This document shows positions 6,979 through 12,602 of a stretch of DNA of 14,016 nt, piece after piece. How positions within the stretch are numbered: position 1 is the first letter of the stretch; every line of letters begins with the position of its first letter. The notes below the pieces were generated by a model that saw nothing but the letters and a program-made list of their open reading frames with translations, was not told the origin of the DNA and ran no database searches. The translations under genes and the position numbers were made by a program. The stretch is from NCBI GenBank assembly GCA_026770585.1, contig MU646452.1:692046-706061 (forward strand), written 5' to 3'. Origin of the DNA: Baffinella frigidus. Its lineage: Eukaryota; Cryptophyceae; Cryptomonadales; Baffinellaceae.

Positions 6979-7128
6979 TAACGGCCTGAAAATGGGGTAG
7001 TTAGGCATACGGCATTGCCTAGGACCTCCTACCGTAGGCCGAGACTTCCTAGGACCAAAAAGTCTCGGCCTACGGTAGGAGGTCCTAGGCAATGCCGTAG
7101 GTCTAACTACCCCCTTTTCAGGCCGTTA
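6979..7128. mobile_element. TAACGGCCTGAAAA palindrome, 68-bp arms
   Basis: The arms 6979-7046 and 7061-7128 are inverted copies with about 3 mismatches in 68, around a 14-nt loop TCCTAGGACCAAAA. TA lies at both outer ends, consistent with a TA target duplication around ACGGCCTG...CAGGCCGT. The inner arm holds TACGGCATTGCC, TAGGACCTCC and TACCGTAGGCC (7008-7040), which is identical to a segment of a family with different ends at 11422 and 12430. No coding capacity. Confidence 0.8.
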
Positions 7129-7174
7129 CCCTATTAAGGTGGGGCAGGGCTCGCACCAAGCAAGGCTTTATTTT

Positions 7175-7235
7175 ACAAATTTTGCTCTGAATAAACCAAA
7201 ATTTGTGGAAATTTTAAATTTGTGGAAATTTTGGT
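7175..7235. repeat. AT-rich inverted repeat plus 17-bp tandem
   Basis: ACAAATTTTG (7175-7184) and CAAAATTTGT (7197-7206) are an exact inverted pair. AAATTTGTGGAAATTTT is then repeated twice in tandem, from 7199 to about 7234. It lies in the host repeat and no function is evident. Confidence 0.5.
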
Positions 7236-7282
7236 GGTCTCGGGGTGGTTGCAGCTCACGACTGTCGAGGTGGAGCACGGCT

Positions 7283-7388
7283 CTATCCCTTAAGTGGCCA
7301 CAGGGTGAACATTCGCCCTAGCTCGCCCTAGGCAGGTCCTAGGGCCCTACGGTAGGGCGTATGCGCCTACTGGCCACTTGAGGGATAG
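7283..7388. mobile_element. TATCCCTTAAGTG palindrome, copy 2 (inverted centre)
   Basis: The arms CTATCCCTTAAGTGGCCA (7283-7300) and TGGCCACTTGAGGGATAG (7371-7388) differ by one base. The centre CGCCCTAGGCAGGTCC, TAGGGCCCTACGGTAGGGCG is the reverse complement of the centre in copies 3874 and 7457, so this copy is inserted in the other orientation. It is TA-flanked within the host unit ending in CACGGCTC. Confidence 0.75.
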
Positions 7389-7456
7389 GGGGTTATTCAA
7401 AAGTCGATTTGGCCTGGGAGTGGGCGCTCACAACTCGCGGCCGTCGGAGGTGGATA

Positions 7457-7560
7457 TATCCCTTAAGTGGCGAGTAGGCTCATACGCCCTACGGTAGGGC
7501 CCTAGGACCTGCCTAGGGCGAGTCAGGGCGATTAATCGCCCGTCCGCCACTTAAGGGATA
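7457..7560. mobile_element. TATCCCTTAAGTG palindrome, copy 3
   Basis: The arms TATCCCTTAAGTGGCG (7457-7472) and CGCCACTTAAGGGATA (7545-7560) are exact inverses. The centre ACGCCCTACGGTAGGGCCCT then CTGCCTAGGGCG matches copy 1 in the same orientation. The flanking GGGGTTATTC on the right is shared with copy 2 and with the empty unit at 7631-7660. Confidence 0.75.
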
Positions 7561-7775
7561 GGGGGTTATTCGAAAGTCAATTTGGTGGTGGTCTTGGGGT
7601 GCTCACACTTCGCGACCGTCCGAGGGGGAGCACGGCTCTACCGGGGGTTATTCAAAAGTCGATCTGGTCCGCTTCGGGATAGATAGGCCCGCCTCATGAA
7701 GGGCCTGGGATCGGGGTAGTTACAGTTCGCGGCCGTCGGATGTGGAGCACGGCTCGCGCGCAGCGCCCCCTCCGT

Positions 7776-9100
7776 TGACCCGCAGCCCACCCCTGCGGAA
7801 CACGCCCCAGAATTTGATGTCCAATTCATCATCTGATGAAAATTATCTAAGTTCAATGGCCAGGGTGCTTCAATCGAAAACTTATCTAAGTTCAATCGAA
7901 AACTTATCTTCAATCGAAAACTTTTCTAAGTTCAATGGCCAGGGTGCAGGTTGCGGATGACGGGCTCTGTGTGCGGGGTGAGGGGTAAGTTTTCGATTGA
8001 AATCTGATGAATTGGACATTAAATCTGATGAATTGGACATTAAATTGTGCGGGGTGGCGTCCCCCCGTTTGACCCGCAGCCCACCCCTGCCGTTCACGGT
8101 CGAGCGTCGTCCAATGGCCAGGGTTCAGGTTGCGGAGGGGGGCTGGGTGTGAGGGTAACACGTAGTTCGAGCCCTCCCTGGACGCCTCAAGTTTATGGTC
8201 CAACGCCATAAGTTCAACAAAAGTCTCTTCTCCGGTGGCGTTCCCCCCGTTGACCCGCAGCCCACCCCTGCGGAACACGCTCCAGAATTACAATGTCCAA
8301 TCCATCCATTAATTCAATGTCCAATTCATCCATCATGGTCCAGCGTCGTTCAATGGCAAATTTAATGTCCAATTCATCAGATTTCAATCGAAAACTCATC
8401 TAAGTTCAATGGCCAGGGTTCAGGTTGAGGTAGTGGGGCTCTGTGTGCGGGGTGCCCCCCCCCCCCCATTGATCCGCAGCCCACCCCTGCGGAACACGCT
8501 CCAGAATGTAATGTCCAATCCTTATCTCAGAAAACGAGTTCTAAAACTCGTTTTCTTAAGTCAATTCCCCTACAAATTTGTTAACTTATGCGGAGAGTAA
8601 AGAATAAGTTGACGAATTTGTAGGGGGATTGACTTAAGAAAACGAGTTTTAGAACTCGTTTTCTGAGATAAATCCATCCACCAATTCAATTCCAATTTAT
8701 GACCCACAGCCCACCCCTGGCGTGATCCAGAATTTGATGTAAAATGCTGGGTTCTGGAAATTTAGCTGGGTTCTGATAATGTATCAGTCCTATCATCTGA
8801 TACTAAATCAGTCGTATCATTGTTTTATCAGCGGCTGGACTTCATCAGCGGTGGCATCTTCTCTTCGGACGTTCAATGTTCAGGGTTCAGGTTGGCTACT
8901 GGGGCTGCGTGTGAAGGTGCAGATTCTGAGGTTTATATCCAATTTATCTTATCTTCGGACGTTCGTTGGGGTTCAGGTTGGGTAGTGTGGCTGGGTGTGA
9001 GGGCGGCCGTGAGGGCCGCCCTTTAGGATCAGCCACTTTTCGGGCCGCTCTCTAGGACCATCCCCCCTCGTTGACGCAGCCCACGCCTGAAAGGTTGTTA
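7776..9100 (+). repeat. Complex satellite (CCGCAGCCCACCCCTGCGG units)
   Basis: A word TTGACCCGCAGCCCACCCCT recurs at about 7775, 8069, 8249, 8467, 8699 and (diverged) 9071. It carries a CCGCAG/CTGCGG hairpin and is often followed by AACACGCTCCAGAATT and TGTCCAATTCATC. Each unit also has CAATGGCCAGGGTTCAGGTT followed by GGGCT(G/C)TGTGTG (about 7935, 8112, 8408, 8873). Some units contain TCTAAGTTCAATCGAAAACT arrays (7846-7935) and their inverse (7985-8045). A 13-C run lies at 8455-8467 and a 9-bp-stem hairpin AGGGCGGCC/GGCCGCCCT at 9000-9022. No coding signal. Confidence 0.65.
8522..8671. mobile_element. TTATCTCAG palindrome, copy A (150 bp)
   Basis: The arms 8522-8587 and 8606-8671 are inverted copies with about 3 mismatches in 66, around the 18-nt loop ATGCGGAGAGTAAAGAAT. 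Each arm contains a second, smaller perfect hairpin, GAAAACGAGTT/AACTCGTTTTC (8530-8555 and 8638-8663). The element lies in satellite sequence GTCCAATCC|...|ATCCATCC. An uninterrupted satellite copy at 8295-8309 reads GTCCAATCCATCCAT, so ATCC is a likely 4-bp target duplication. No coding capacity; the mobilising enzyme is unknown. Confidence 0.82.
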
Positions 9101-9162
9101 CATCATCTGAGTTCTGATAATATATCAGTGGGGCTGCGTGCGGGGGTGCAGATTCGGAGGTG

Positions 9163-9590
9163 TGGGGTTTTGGGGTTTTAGGGTTTAGGGTTTAGGGTTT
9201 GGGGTTTGGGATTTGGTGTTTATTGTTTAGTGTTTAGTGTTCAGTGTTCAGGTTTTAGGGTTCAGGGTTTAGGGTTCAGGATCTATGGTTTAGGGTTGAG
9301 TGTTTCGGGGTCGGGGTTTAGGGTTCAGGGTTCAGCAGAACCTGGGGCCGAGGGTTTATGGTTTAAGTCTAGGGTTTCGGGGTTAGGGTAAGTCTCGGGT
9401 TTCGGGGTTAGGGGTTAGGGAGAAGGGTTGAGGGTTTACCAGCACTGAACCACCACCTGCCCGCGCTTGCCAGGGTTCAGGCTGGCTACTGAAGCTGACC
9501 GTGAGGGTGCAGGACTAGGGTTTAGGGGTCAGGGATTAGGGTTTCGGGTTTCGGGTTGAGGGATTGGGGTTTCTGGTTGAGGGTTTACCA
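9163..9590 (+). repeat. Degenerate interstitial telomere-type (TTTAGGG/TTCAGGG)n array
   Basis: From 9163 words such as GGGTTTTAGGGTTTAGGG, GGGTTCAGGG, GTGTTTAGTG and GGGTTTCGGGG follow each other. Non-telomeric inserts lie near 9330-9350 and 9437-9510. TTTAGGG is the plant-type telomere unit, found also in many algae. The array is too degenerate to be an active chromosome end and is flanked on both sides by other repeats, so it is interstitial. GTTGAGGGTTTACCAGCACT followed by the ACCACCTGCCCGCGCT word occurs at 9427 and 9576 (period 149), showing a segmental duplication within the array. Confidence 0.7.
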
Positions 9591-9837
9591 GCACTCAACC
9601 ACCACCTGCCCGCGCTGCGAAGTCGCGTCCGATTGGTACCTGGTTTGGGACGTGACCCGGACGTGATAATCAGGGCTGGTGGTATCCACCCCGGGGGTGG
9701 ATGGATGTTTCTGGAGGGTGGGTGCGGAGGGGGTAGGGATGGATGGGGTTCGCAGTGCGGCACATGCTGTTGGAGTGCGTCAGAGTCACTCCTGCTGGAC
9801 GGAGCAGAGACAAAGCTGCTGACGAGGCCGTCAAAAC
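9591..9837. other. Unassigned GC-rich stretch with one hairpin
   Basis: No gene is supported. ATCCACCCC (9684-9692) and GGGGTGGAT (9694-9702) form a perfect 9-bp stem around a single G. A 117-codon plus frame (9564-9917) begins in telomere-like repeats and ends in the palindrome at 9838, so it is not credible as a whole. Confidence 0.4.
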
Positions 9838-9949
9838 TTCATTGGGAAACTTCGAACTTTGAGGTGGGTTTAGCTACGGAATTGTCTACTTCCTACGGTA
9901 GGAAATTCCGTAGCTAAACCCACCTCAAAGTTCGAAGTTTCCCAATGAA
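9838..9949. mobile_element. Perfect 46-bp-arm palindrome (TTCATTGGGAAAC family)
   Basis: The arms 9838-9883 and 9904-9949 are exact reverse complements with no mismatch over 46 bp. The 20-nt loop is GTCTACTTCCTACGGTAGGA. Outside the arms AC occurs on both sides (9836-9837 and 9950-9951), a possible 2-bp target duplication. The same arm sequence occurs three times in the compound element at 11135-11414. The lack of any arm divergence suggests recent origin or active arm correction. Confidence 0.82.
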
Positions 9950-9950
9950 A

Positions 9951-10182
9951 CTACGATACCCCCGGCCAGCAGCTCAGGAAGGGTGGTGGAGCTGGGTACA
10001 GTTTGCTCTATAGATAGGAGCAGTGAGGCCGGTGGGGGTGCGCAGGTCAGGAGGGGGGAGGGCGACGTGGGCGACGCGTTAAATCACAAAGTCAGCGCCC
10101 TTAAGGGGACCCGCCAGTGGCAGATAAGCCAAGATGCGATCGTTCGCCCATGGCTGGCATTTTCGTTGCGCGGGCTCGGGCA
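9951..10182. other. Unassigned GC-rich stretch below the signal-peptide exon
   Basis: No repeat is seen. If the minus-strand frame at 10183-10326 is a first exon, its first intron or 3' flank lies here. I could not identify a convincing second exon. Long frames on both strands (9983-10420 plus, 10079-10354 minus) are overlapping and arginine/alanine-rich, typical of chance openness in GC-rich DNA. Confidence 0.3.
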
Positions 10183-10326
10183 CTACGAGAACGAGTCGCC
10201 CTGCAGAAGCGCTGCGGGGCCCTCGGCCGAGCTCTGGGTGGCGGAGAGCGCCGCGAGCGCGAGGAGCGAGGCGGCGATCAGGAGGAGCGCCGCCCGAGGT
10301 GCGCCCGGCTCCATCGCGGTGGGCAT
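10183..10326 (-). CDS. Short ORF or first exon encoding an N-terminal signal peptide
   Basis: On the minus strand an ATG at 10326 opens a 47-codon frame ending in TAG at 10183-10185. The product starts MPTAMEPGAPRA, then has a strongly hydrophobic stretch ALLLIAASLLALAALSATQ (about residues 13-31), followed by a small-residue region SSAEGPAAL. This is the n-, h- and c-region order of a classical secretory signal peptide, with plausible cleavage after SSA. A second in-frame ATG at residue 5 would give a shorter n-region. Nothing recognisable follows, so it is either a very short secreted peptide or, more likely, exon 1 of a split gene; a possible GT donor lies at 10186-10185, just before the stop. 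A TATAAAG word lies about 85 bp upstream. A candidate exon on the opposite strand begins about 535 bp away, so the two could share a promoter region. The mature protein's function cannot be inferred. Confidence 0.4.
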   Translation of the reverse strand: MPTAMEPGAPRAALLLIAASLLALAALSATQSSAEGPAALLQGDSFS

Positions 10327-10861
10327 CGCGAACAGGCGTTCTGAAGAAAACCAAATCGCCTGCAGCCAGAAGGAATCTCCAGAGCCTGTCTTCGATTTCG
10401 GCCTAAAACTTTATACATAAGGCAAAAGTCAATTTCCAACGTGAATTGTACCCAAAGTTGTGGTCACTTTCAATCTCCCCGAAATCGAAAGACAGTCCCG
10501 GAAATCCCCCAAAATTGATGGTCGATCCTAACCGCCACGAATGTTTTTTTTGGACGCGACCAAGACGGACGTTGAAATAACGTTGGTCTCGAAGCGGCGC
10601 CTCTGCCACAAGGAACCCGACAGCCAGAACCGTTCTGTTCAGCGGGGTGAGCGGCAGATGGAATTCTGACCCAGCGAGGCGGGCCGCGCTGGCCGGAGCC
10701 GCGGCGGCAGGGGCTGTCGTCTGGACGGAGTTCGAACCTGTGGGCTCCTGGAGGGCGGGGCGCGACGAGAGAAGGCTGACAGGCTCGGGACTGTGTCGCC
10801 GGGGTGATTGCTACGTCACAACGGCCTCCGGTCGGCCGGGCGCAAGGCGGTGTGCGGGAGG
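10327..10861. other. Intergenic stretch between two divergent candidate exons
   Basis: No palindromic element of the window's families lies here, unlike almost all neighbouring DNA. This is compatible with a functional promoter region. The TATAAAG word (minus strand) and an ACGTCA word near 10814 on the plus strand, about 45 bp before ATG 10862, are the only regulatory-looking words I note; both are weak. A 219-codon minus frame spans 10470-11129 but is arginine/proline-rich and overlaps the candidate plus exon. Confidence 0.3.
10409..10415 (-). promoter_or_regulatory. Possible TATA box TATAAAG
   Basis: On the minus strand TATAAAG lies about 85 bp upstream of the ATG at 10326, a reasonable distance for a TATA box plus 5' leader. 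The word is short and could be chance. If the organism is a dinoflagellate, TATA boxes would not be expected. Confidence 0.25.
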
Positions 10862-10915
10862 ATGGAGCAGGAGAAGTTGCAGTTCTTGCTGCAGTGGCAG
10901 CAGGAGGCCGCGAAG
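10862..10915 (+). CDS. Candidate first exon, glutamine-rich amphipathic helix
   Basis: ATG at 10862 has a favourable context (A at -3, G at +4). It opens the 18-residue segment MEQEKLQFLLQWQQEAAK, which has the charge and hydrophobic spacing of an amphipathic helix or coiled coil. It is followed at once by AAG|GTACGG, a good 5' splice-site match. Reading through the site gives proline-, tryptophan- and arginine-rich sequence without protein character, supporting an exon end at 10915. A possible 3' splice site (CCCTCCATTCCAG) lies near 11117, shortly before the compound palindrome at 11135; no second exon is certain. The protein family is not recognised. The exon points away from the signal-peptide exon at 10183-10326, suggesting a divergent pair. 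It may equally be chance in GC-rich DNA. Confidence 0.3.
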
Positions 10916-11134
10916 GTACGGATGCCCGGCCTTCCGCCCCAGTGGCAAGTCCCACCACCGTGGCACCACCGCGCGCTGCGTGCGCGGCCAGTTGATTGGG
11001 GGTGTGGTGTCGAGCTGCTGGGGGAAGGAGGAATCGCATGCGCGAGATTAGAGCTGGTGCGCGATGCCAGCTTTGTGAAAAGTTGCGACTGCACAGCTGC
11101 AACCCCCTCCATTCCAGTGAGAGTTTCATTCGCT

Positions 11135-11414
11135 ACGTTCATTGGCAAACTTCGAACTTTGAGGTGGGTTTAGCTACGGAATTTCCTACCGTAGGAAGTA
11201 GACAATTCCGTAGGGCCATAGGACTAATTCACAAACTTCGAACTTTGAGGTGGGTTTAGCTACGGAATTTCCTACCGTAGGAAGTAGACAATTCCGTAGG
11301 GCCATAGGACTAAAAACCAAATTAGTCCTGTGGCCCTACGGAATTGTCTACTTCCTACGGTAGGAAATTCCGTAGCTAAACCCACCTCAAAGTTCGAAGC
11401 TTGCCAATGAACGT
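11135..11414. mobile_element. Compound palindrome of the TTCATTGG family (two direct units and one inverted)
   Basis: Unit A (11135-11228) and the right arm (11321-11414) are inverted copies with 2 mismatches in 94. Unit B (about 11231-11315), between them, is a direct near-identical repeat of A beginning CAAACTTCGAACTTTGAGG. B can pair with the right arm across a very short AAAACCAA-type loop, or A can pair with it instead, so two alternative folds exist. Each unit carries TTTAGCTACGGAATT and TCCTACCGTAGGA. CG borders both outer ends, but because CG is self-complementary this cannot separate a target duplication from arm extension. Confidence 0.75.
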
Positions 11415-11421
11415 TCAATTT

Positions 11422-11594
11422 CATAGGGAAACTCCTGGAAAGTTCGGTAGTTTCCCTACGGATTTAGGTAGGACCTACCTACCGTAGGCCGTAGGGCTCC
11501 TATGACCAAAATATCCTAGGATTTTGGCCTACGGTAGGAGGTCCTAGGCAATGCCGTAGGAGAAACTACCGAACTTTCCAGGAGTTTTACGACT
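11422..11594. mobile_element. CATAGGGAAACTCC...TTACGACT element, copy 1 (173 bp)
   Basis: Terminal inverted sequence AAACTCCTGGAAAGTTCGG and AGTTT at 11429-11452 pairs with the inverse near 11563-11587. The interior is asymmetric: one half holds GGATTTAGGTAGGACC, the other GGAGGTCCTAGGCAATGCC. The whole 173 bp is the near-identical reverse complement of 12430-12602. The flanks AATTT and AAATT do not give a clean target duplication. No coding capacity. Confidence 0.75.
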
Positions 11595-11652
11595 AAATTC
11601 CAGCCCCCTTCCCCCCTCTGAAAAACAAGGGTCGGGCCCGGGCAACTGCAAA
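11595..11652. other. Short non-repetitive spacer
   Basis: Apart from CCAGCCCCCTTCCCCCCTCT and CGGGCCCGGG words, nothing is seen here. Confidence 0.3.
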
Positions 11653-11674
11653 CAGGACCCTGGACGCGCGTTAG

Positions 11675-11902
11675 CTTCTCCTACGGCATTGCCTAGGACC
11701 TCCTACCGTAGGCCAAAATCCTAGGATATTTTGGTCCTAGGAGCCCTACGGCCTACGGTAGGTAGGTCCTACCTAAATCCGTAGGGAAACTACCGAACTT
11801 TCCAGGAGTTTCCCTATGAAAGTGCAAGTAAGACCTCTTACTTGCACTTTCATAGGGAAACTCCTCTTACTTGCACTTTTATAGGGAAACTCCTGGGAAG
11901 AA
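11675..11902. mobile_element. 228-bp insertion with 9-bp GCGCGTTAG duplication
   Basis: GCGCGTTAG occurs at 11666-11674 and again at 11903-11911, while host unit 2 has it once (12216-12224) in unbroken sequence. The insert starts CTTCTCCTACGG and ends CCTGGGAAGAA; the short ends CTTCTCC and GGGAAG are roughly inverse. It contains a left-truncated copy of the 173-bp CATAGGG element (about 11678-11816), the palindrome 11804-11865 and a further partial repeat. A 9-bp duplication is typical of Mutator-like elements, but the ends give no independent support. Confidence 0.6.
11804..11865. repeat. Perfect 30-bp-arm palindrome with 2-nt centre
   Basis: AGGAGTTTCCCTATGAAAGT plus GCAAGTAAGA (11804-11833) is followed by CC and then by its exact reverse complement (11836-11865). 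The right arm is repeated once more in direct orientation at 11866-11894 with one base change (TTTTATAGGG for TTTCATAGGG). Outer words are the end of the CATAGGG element, so the palindrome formed at an element end. Confidence 0.75.
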
Positions 11903-12043
11903 GCGCGTTAGTGACTGGCAGGTGGTGGTGGTGCTTGTGCCTGTCAACCTCTTTGGGGTTGAATGTTTATGGGTTGGGGGTGGGCTTGTCTGCGAGCAGT
12001 CGACAGGGTGGGTGATGCTGCGCCCAGGTTAATGTTAAGGGTT

Positions 12044-12194
12044 TTATCTCAGAAAAGGACTTTTAGAAGTCCTTTTCCTAAGTCAACTCCCCCACAAATC
12101 CGTCAACTTATTCTTTACTCTACGCATAAGTTGACGGATTTGTCGGGGAGTTGACTTTAGGAAAAGGACTTCTAAAAGTCATTTTCTGAGATAA
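12044..12194. mobile_element. TTATCTCAG palindrome, copy B (151 bp)
   Basis: Arms from 12044 (TTATCTCAG) and to 12194 (CTGAGATAA) are inverted copies through AACTCCCC...AAATCCGTCAACTT. The loop ATTCTTTACTCTACGCAT is the reverse complement of the loop in copy A (8522-8671) apart from one base. Each arm contains an 11-bp inner hairpin, GAAAAGGACTT/AAGTCCTTTTC at 12052-12077 and, with one mismatch, at 12160-12185. GGTT lies directly outside both ends (12040-12043 and 12195-12198), a 4-bp target duplication. No coding capacity. Confidence 0.85.
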
Positions 12195-12236
12195 GGTTGC
12201 AAGCCAGACCCTGGACGCGCGTTAGTGACTGGCAGG

Positions 12237-12379
12237 TTCATCTCCATACAAGTATTAATTAATTGCTTTTGGCGTAACGAAATTTACTACACAAATGCTT
12301 TACTATTACTTTTATTAGTAAATCGTGAAGTAATCTTCGTTGCCCAAGAGCAATTAATTACTACTTGTATGGAGATTAA
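12237..12379. mobile_element. TTCATCTCC...GGAGATTAA foldback with AACGAAATTTACTAC core
   Basis: The left arm reads TTCATCTCCATACAAGTATT then AATTAATTGC; the right end gives the inverse with some mismatches (TAATTAATTG...). Inside lies the core AACGAAATTTACTACACAAA (from 12276 to the CGTT at 12341), shared with the 462 and 5584 elements, which have unrelated outer arms. Host unit 1 is continuous here (GGCAGGTGGTGG at 11918-11929), and GG borders both ends of the insert, a possible 2-bp duplication. Confidence 0.7.
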
Positions 12380-12429
12380 GGTGGTGGTGATGCTGGTGCC
12401 TGTCAACCTCTTTGGGGTTTGATAATGTT

Positions 12430-12602
12430 AGTCGTAAAACTCCTGGAAAGTTCGGTAGTTTCTCCTACGGCATTGCCTAGGACCTCCTACCGTAGGCCAA
12501 AATCCTAGGATATTTTGGTCATAGGAGCCCTACAGCCTACGGTAGGTAGGTCCTACCTAAATCCGTAGGGAAACTTCCGAACTTTCCAGGAGTTTCCCTA
12601 TG
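12430..12602. mobile_element. CATAGGGAAACTCC...TTACGACT element, copy 2 (173 bp, complete)
   Basis: This is the reverse complement of 11422-11594, with very few differences and equal length. AATGTT occurs directly outside both ends (12424-12429 and 12603-12608) and once in the uninterrupted host unit 1 (11962-11967), supporting a 6-bp target duplication. The segment 12466-12498 is identical to 7008-7040 inside the TAACGGCC palindrome. The two halves are partly inverted copies (AAAACTCCTGGAAAGTTCGG and its inverse) but the inner halves have diverged. No coding capacity. Confidence 0.78.

Larger units (their letters stand above)
6943..7755 (+). repeat. Tandem host repeat (CTCGCGACCGTCGGAGGTGG units) with insertions
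   Basis: Five diverged units contain a CTCACA-CTCGCGACCGTCGGAGG-type word, near 6943, 7253, 7428, 7601 and 7719. Most are followed by a GTGGAGCACGGCTCTA-like word, and three are then followed by GGGGTTATTC and AAAGTCGATTTGG. After GGCTCTA or its equivalent, the first unit holds the palindrome 6979-7128, the second holds 7283-7388, the third holds 7457-7560, and the fourth (7631-7660) holds nothing. This gives an internal filled/empty series. Confidence 0.65.
11653..12026 (+). repeat. Host repeat H, unit 1 (interrupted by 11675-11902)
   Basis: The host sequence reads ACCCTGGACGCGCGTTAG (to 11674) and resumes at 11903 as GCGCGTTAGTGACTGGCAGG. It continues with TGGTGGTGGTG, GTGCCTGTCAACCTCTTTGG, GGTTGAATGTTTATGGGTTG and GGCTTGTCT. 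Unit 2 at 12200-12656 has the same order but different interruptions. Aligning the two units therefore reveals the insertion sites. Confidence 0.7.

Noticed and set aside
10079-10354. 91-codon minus-strand frame overlapping the signal-peptide frame
   Set aside because: Arginine-, proline- and glycine-rich, as expected of an out-of-frame reading of a GC-rich exon.
9983-10420. 145-codon plus-strand frame
   Set aside because: Antisense to the signal-peptide frame; alanine/arginine/serine-rich and without recognisable character.
10725-10745. tRNA T-loop-like word GTTCGAACC
   Set aside because: No matching acceptor, D-arm or anticodon arm at the right spacing.
10470-11129. 219-codon minus-strand frame, the longest in the window
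   Set aside because: Arginine/proline/alanine-rich, no domain recognised, and antisense to a better-formed short exon with a splice donor. Retained only as a possibility to test with transcripts.
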